Assembly (NCBI GenBank): GCA_038227745.1
Contig: JBBRPS010000529.1
Coordinates: 1 to 7,282 of the forward strand
From: DASPXY01 sp038227745
GTDB taxonomy: Bacteria > Planctomycetota > Planctomycetia > Gemmatales > Gemmataceae
Length of the DNA: 7,282 bases
Reading direction: 5' to 3'
Below are positions 6,958-7,282 of this stretch, in pieces. The notes under the pieces are model-generated. The model saw only the letters and a list, made by a program, of their open reading frames with translations, did no database searches and was not told the DNA's origin. A program made the translations under genes and the position numbers. Numbering within the stretch: position 1 is the stretch's first letter; each line of letters opens with the position of its first letter.

Positions 6958-6965
6958 ACCTCCTT
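6958..6965 (-). promoter_or_regulatory. Ribosome-binding site deciding the sigma-factor start
   Basis: Reading the minus strand, AAGGAGGT is a perfect 8-base complement to the usual 16S anti-Shine-Dalgarno sequence. GGAGG is followed by TCCGGAC (7 bases) and the in-frame TTG at 6951. No other in-frame ATG or GTG upstream has a comparable site, so this element fixes the start and gives a 202-residue protein instead of 263. Confidence 0.88.
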
Positions 6966-7065
6966 CGCGGGTGGCAGACGGCCGGGGCGAGTGCCGTCCG
7001 GGTGCAAGGTTCCTTCCAGGGAGAGTGAAGGCGGCCCGTTCTCTGTCCACGGTTCTATGTACCGG

Positions 7066-7098
7066 GGGGCCGGAAATCCTTCGCGACTCCCCGGCCCC
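7066..7098. other. GC-rich hairpin in the sigma-gene leader
   Basis: GGGGCCGG (7066-7073) and CCGGCCCC (7091-7098) form a perfect 8-bp inverted repeat with a 17-base loop. On the plus strand it is followed by TTCAGATTTTT, which looks like an intrinsic terminator in that direction, but no plus-strand gene ends here. On the minus strand it would sit in the 5' leader of the sigma mRNA if transcription starts near R2. It could act as a barrier to plus-strand transcription from outside, or be structure in the leader. Confidence 0.45.
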
Positions 7099-7169
7099 TT
7101 CAGATTTTTGCTTGGTAACGACTGTCCGCGCCATTACGATACTGAGGGCAGCATGCCGAAAGCACGCTC

Positions 7170-7200
7170 GTTTAGAGCGGTTCGCGTCCGGGTGTAGCGG
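7170..7200 (-). repeat. R2 repeat core, right copy (inverted)
   Basis: Read on the minus strand the core is CCGCTACACCCGGACG then CGAACCGCTCTAAAC. It differs from the left copy at only four positions. It is enclosed by a perfect 10-bp inverted repeat: plus-strand GAAAGCACGC (7158-7167) and GCGTGCTTTC (7204-7213). These arms do not resemble those around the left copy, yet the geometry is nearly the same. It lies 219 bases upstream of the sigma start codon, so it could sit in or near the operon promoter. Confidence 0.75.
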
Positions 7201-7212
7201 GGGGCGTGCTTT

Positions 7213-7242
7213 CTTTGGAGTGCGGCGCTCGGCGCCGCTTTC
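7213..7242 (-). repeat. R1 hairpin repeat, right copy (inverted)
   Basis: This is an exact 30-base reverse complement of the left copy at 51-80, including the CCGAG loop when read on the minus strand. It lies upstream of the sigma gene, 12 bases outside the R2 copy. The left side has the same R1-then-R2 order. Confidence 0.85.
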
Positions 7243-7282
7243 TTTCTTTGTCGGGTAGCGCCTCGTCCGCGCGCAGAAAAGA

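Larger units (their letters stand above)
6952..7157 (-). other. Leader region of the sigma operon, no confident promoter
   Basis: About 200 bases separate the R2 arm from the TTG start. The window must contain the operon promoter here or in the repeats, because no other minus-strand gene lies upstream within the window. I found no sigma-70 pair with acceptable spacing. The GGAACC at about 7009-7014 (minus strand) recalls an ECF -35 element, but no matching -10 lies at the usual distance. The 12-mer TGCACCCGGACG (6995-7006, minus strand) is shared with the left R2 core. Base composition between about 7100 and 7140 is less GC-rich than elsewhere. Confidence 0.5.

Noticed and set aside
6980..7014. 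ECF autoregulated promoter with GGAACC as -35
   Set aside because: No convincing -10 element lies 15-17 bases downstream; CGTC occurs but too far away.
7170..7200. R2 as an integron attC-type recombination site
   Set aside because: The end TCTAAAC does not fit the RYYYAAC/GTTRRRY core pair, and no integrase is present.
1..7282. CRISPR array, tRNA or rRNA genes
   Set aside because: No regularly spaced direct-repeat array beyond the two R1 copies, and no cloverleaf or conserved rRNA stretches seen.

Overview
This window is high-GC DNA that holds one complete two-gene minus-strand unit, bracketed on both sides by repeat-rich intergenic DNA. The gene content (an ECF-type sigma factor followed by a giant membrane protein joining FecR, VIT, VWA and TPR-like parts), the GC content and the GC-rich palindromic spacer repeats together suggest a planctomycete, most likely of the Gemmataceae/Gemmatales type. 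That assignment is an inference from style; there is no taxonomic marker gene here.

Layout, in minus-strand transcription order. Positions 7282 to about 7158 hold repeats: one copy of a hairpin repeat (R1, 7213-7242) and one copy of a second repeat (R2, 7170-7200). Positions 7157-6952 are a leader with one GC-rich hairpin and no convincing promoter. A 202-residue ECF sigma factor follows (6951-6343); its best start is a TTG codon behind a perfect AAGGAGGT ribosome-binding site. The next 95 bases (6342-6248) carry two tandem short palindromes. The second gene (6247-236) encodes 2003 residues: a cytoplasmic N-terminus, one membrane segment, a FecR domain, a VIT domain, a VWA-like domain that has lost its metal site, a coiled-coil/linker stretch of lower GC, a beta-rich region and a C-terminal TPR-like solenoid. 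A hairpin plus T-rich tract (208-169) ends the unit. Positions 172-1 then hold R2, two tandem R1 copies and a fragment of another R1.

The likely working unit is a sigma/anti-sigma pair. The membrane protein's N-terminus and FecR part would hold the sigma factor, and the very large extracytoplasmic part would sense or scaffold something outside the membrane. There is no TonB-dependent receptor, protease or classical zinc anti-sigma in view, so signal and targets are unknown.

The least expected signals are outside the genes. R1 and R2 occur in the same order and spacing on both sides of the unit but in opposite orientation. Each R2 core is also enclosed by a 9-10 bp inverted repeat whose sequence differs between the two copies while pairing is kept.
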